From a bacterium (GTDB lineage: Bacteria > Bdellovibrionota_C > UBA2361 > SZUA-149), in NCBI GenBank assembly GCA_003230795.1, contig QIGM01000555.1:1-5986 (forward strand): DNA of 5,986 bases, given 5' to 3'. A program made the translations under genes and the position numbers. The stretch's first letter is position 1. Every line of letters begins with the position of its first letter. The notes beneath the pieces were generated by a model, which searched no databases, had not been told where the DNA came from, and saw only the letters and a program-made list of their open reading frames with translations. Positions 5,162 to 5,986 of this stretch are shown piece by piece.

Positions 5162-5986
5162 TTATGGGGTTTTTCGACTCTTAATACCAAGCAATGTTTT
5201 TGCGGACGCAATCTTATCCTCAATATGGCCTCTTAGCCAATTCTCGTCCCACCATTCTGCTGGCCTGACTGGCAAACCGTGTAGTCGAAATTCAAATCCA
5301 AGCTGTGGATAAAACGCTAAGCCACTGCTACCACTAGTAGCTATCTCCTCGCCCTGATCAACTTTGTCTCCTTCGAGCCTATTGATATCTTTTAGGTGGG
5401 AATACAAGGTGGCTAGGCCGAATCCGTGGTCTAGCACGATAGTGTTGCCCTTCGCGCCCAAACGACCAGCGTAAACCACTTTTCCTCGATTAGTAGCAGC
5501 TACCGACGCCCCACGGCTCTGGCGGTATGTAAAACCACCGATACGACGACGCCCAACCGAGGAACTGTCTAGCTCATAAGTAAGTGTGTCGCCAAAATTC
5601 AACACTACTCGGCGTCCGCATGGACGCGAAAAACGATCATTCCAAAGTCGTGACTCGCTTGGCTTCGCAAACAAAGGTTTCAGCACGGATTCCACAATCC
5701 CAGGATACTCCTCAACAAGAACACGGAATCTTTCGACGAATTCTTCCGCCCGAACAGCCGGAATATACTCCACCGCCGCTTGCCCAGTGTGCTTAGCCTG
5801 ATCGCTCAAGAACGAGGGATAAAGATTAGCGACTATCTTTTCAAGCTTCTCGGTACTAAGTTCGTTTTTACGAGGCCGATACCGCCGATTTGCTACTCGG
5901 TAATACATCGAGGCAAATGAAGTATTACCGACTGCATCTCTAGCGATGACTTGCACTGCTTCCTTTTTCTCATCGAACTCAGGCGG
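5162..5986 (-). CDS. LytM/M23-like domain protein with degenerate metal site, N-terminus missing
   Basis: The reading frame is open to the right edge, so 274 C-terminal residues are visible and the start lies outside. An internal GTG at 5954-5956 is not needed as a start, because sense codons (PPEFDEKKEA) continue upstream. The visible N-terminal part contains VIARDAVGN, an Ig-like repeat signature. A helical linker (about 45-105) follows, then a LytM/M23 domain (about 145-250): GKVVYAG, GNTIVLDHGFGLATLYSHL, GDKVDQGEEIATSG and PAEWWDENW. Active M23 peptidases bind zinc with HxxxD and HxH motifs and use a third His. Here the first motif region reads SRGAS and the last reads YPQLGF, so both appear lost, while the His of YSHL remains. 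It is likely a non-catalytic envelope protein, as in EnvC/NlpD-type amidase activators, though that role is inference. The stop is 18 bp before ccmE, which suggests co-transcription. Confidence 0.85.
   Translation of the reverse strand, partial: PPEFDEKKEAVQVIARDAVGNTSFASMYYRVANRRYRPRKNELSTEKLEKIVANLYPSFLSDQAKHTGQAAVEYIPAVRAEEFVERFRVLVEEYPGIVESVLKPLFAKPSESRLWNDRFSRPCGRRVVLNFGDTLTYELDSSSVGRRRIGGFTYRQSRGASVAATNRGKVVYAGRLGAKGNTIVLDHGFGLATLYSHLKDINRLEGDKVDQGEEIATSGSSGLAFYPQLGFEFRLHGLPVRPAEWWDENWLRGHIEDKIASAKTLLGIKSRKTP

Noticed and set aside
5954..5956. GTG at 5956 as the true start of the LytM-domain gene
   Set aside because: The frame stays open to the window edge with sensible residues, and the GTG would cut into the Ig-like strand just before VIARDAVGN, so the gene is more likely truncated by the window.

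Overview
The window holds one compact cluster of genes, all on the minus strand, for System I (Ccm) cytochrome c maturation. Read right to left (5' to 3' on the coding strand) the order is: a LytM/M23-like protein cut by the right edge, ccmE, ccmF, a short CcmI-like membrane protein, ccmA, ccmB, ccmC, ccmD, and the first codons of one more gene at the left edge. Gaps are 5-18 bp or the genes overlap (ATGA between ccmA and ccmB, 8 bp between ccmE and ccmF, 23 bp between the CcmI-like gene and ccmA). The one exception is a 78 bp gap between ccmB and ccmC. The layout suggests a single leftward operon. I see no convincing promoter or terminator inside it.

How the parts should work together (family knowledge): CcmA and CcmB form an ABC complex. 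With CcmC and CcmD it loads heme onto the periplasmic chaperone CcmE and releases holo-CcmE. CcmF, helped by CcmH/CcmI-type partners, passes heme to the CXXCH motifs of apocytochromes. No ccmG or ccmH lies in the window, but the operon may continue past the left edge, so their absence cannot be claimed.

The most informative feature is that CcmE carries CPSKY where textbook CcmE has HxxxY, so the heme-attaching residue is expected to be Cys125. This variant is known from archaea and from sulfate-reducing and related deltaproteobacterial lineages (sometimes called System I*). Together with the non-E. coli gene order, the single-domain CcmI-like protein and the LytM gene upstream, it points to a Gram-negative bacterium of the former Deltaproteobacteria or a neighbouring phylum (Desulfobacterota, Bdellovibrionota, SAR324 or similar). 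That placement is inference.

Other oddities are a LytM domain that appears to have lost three of its four metal or catalytic ligands, departures from consensus in CcmC (WWE instead of WWD, and an altered second heme-ligand loop), and a perfect 13 bp tandem duplication at the end of ccmD. The cluster is a recognisable known pathway in a variant form. I found no evidence of an entirely undescribed system, mobile element, CRISPR array or RNA gene.
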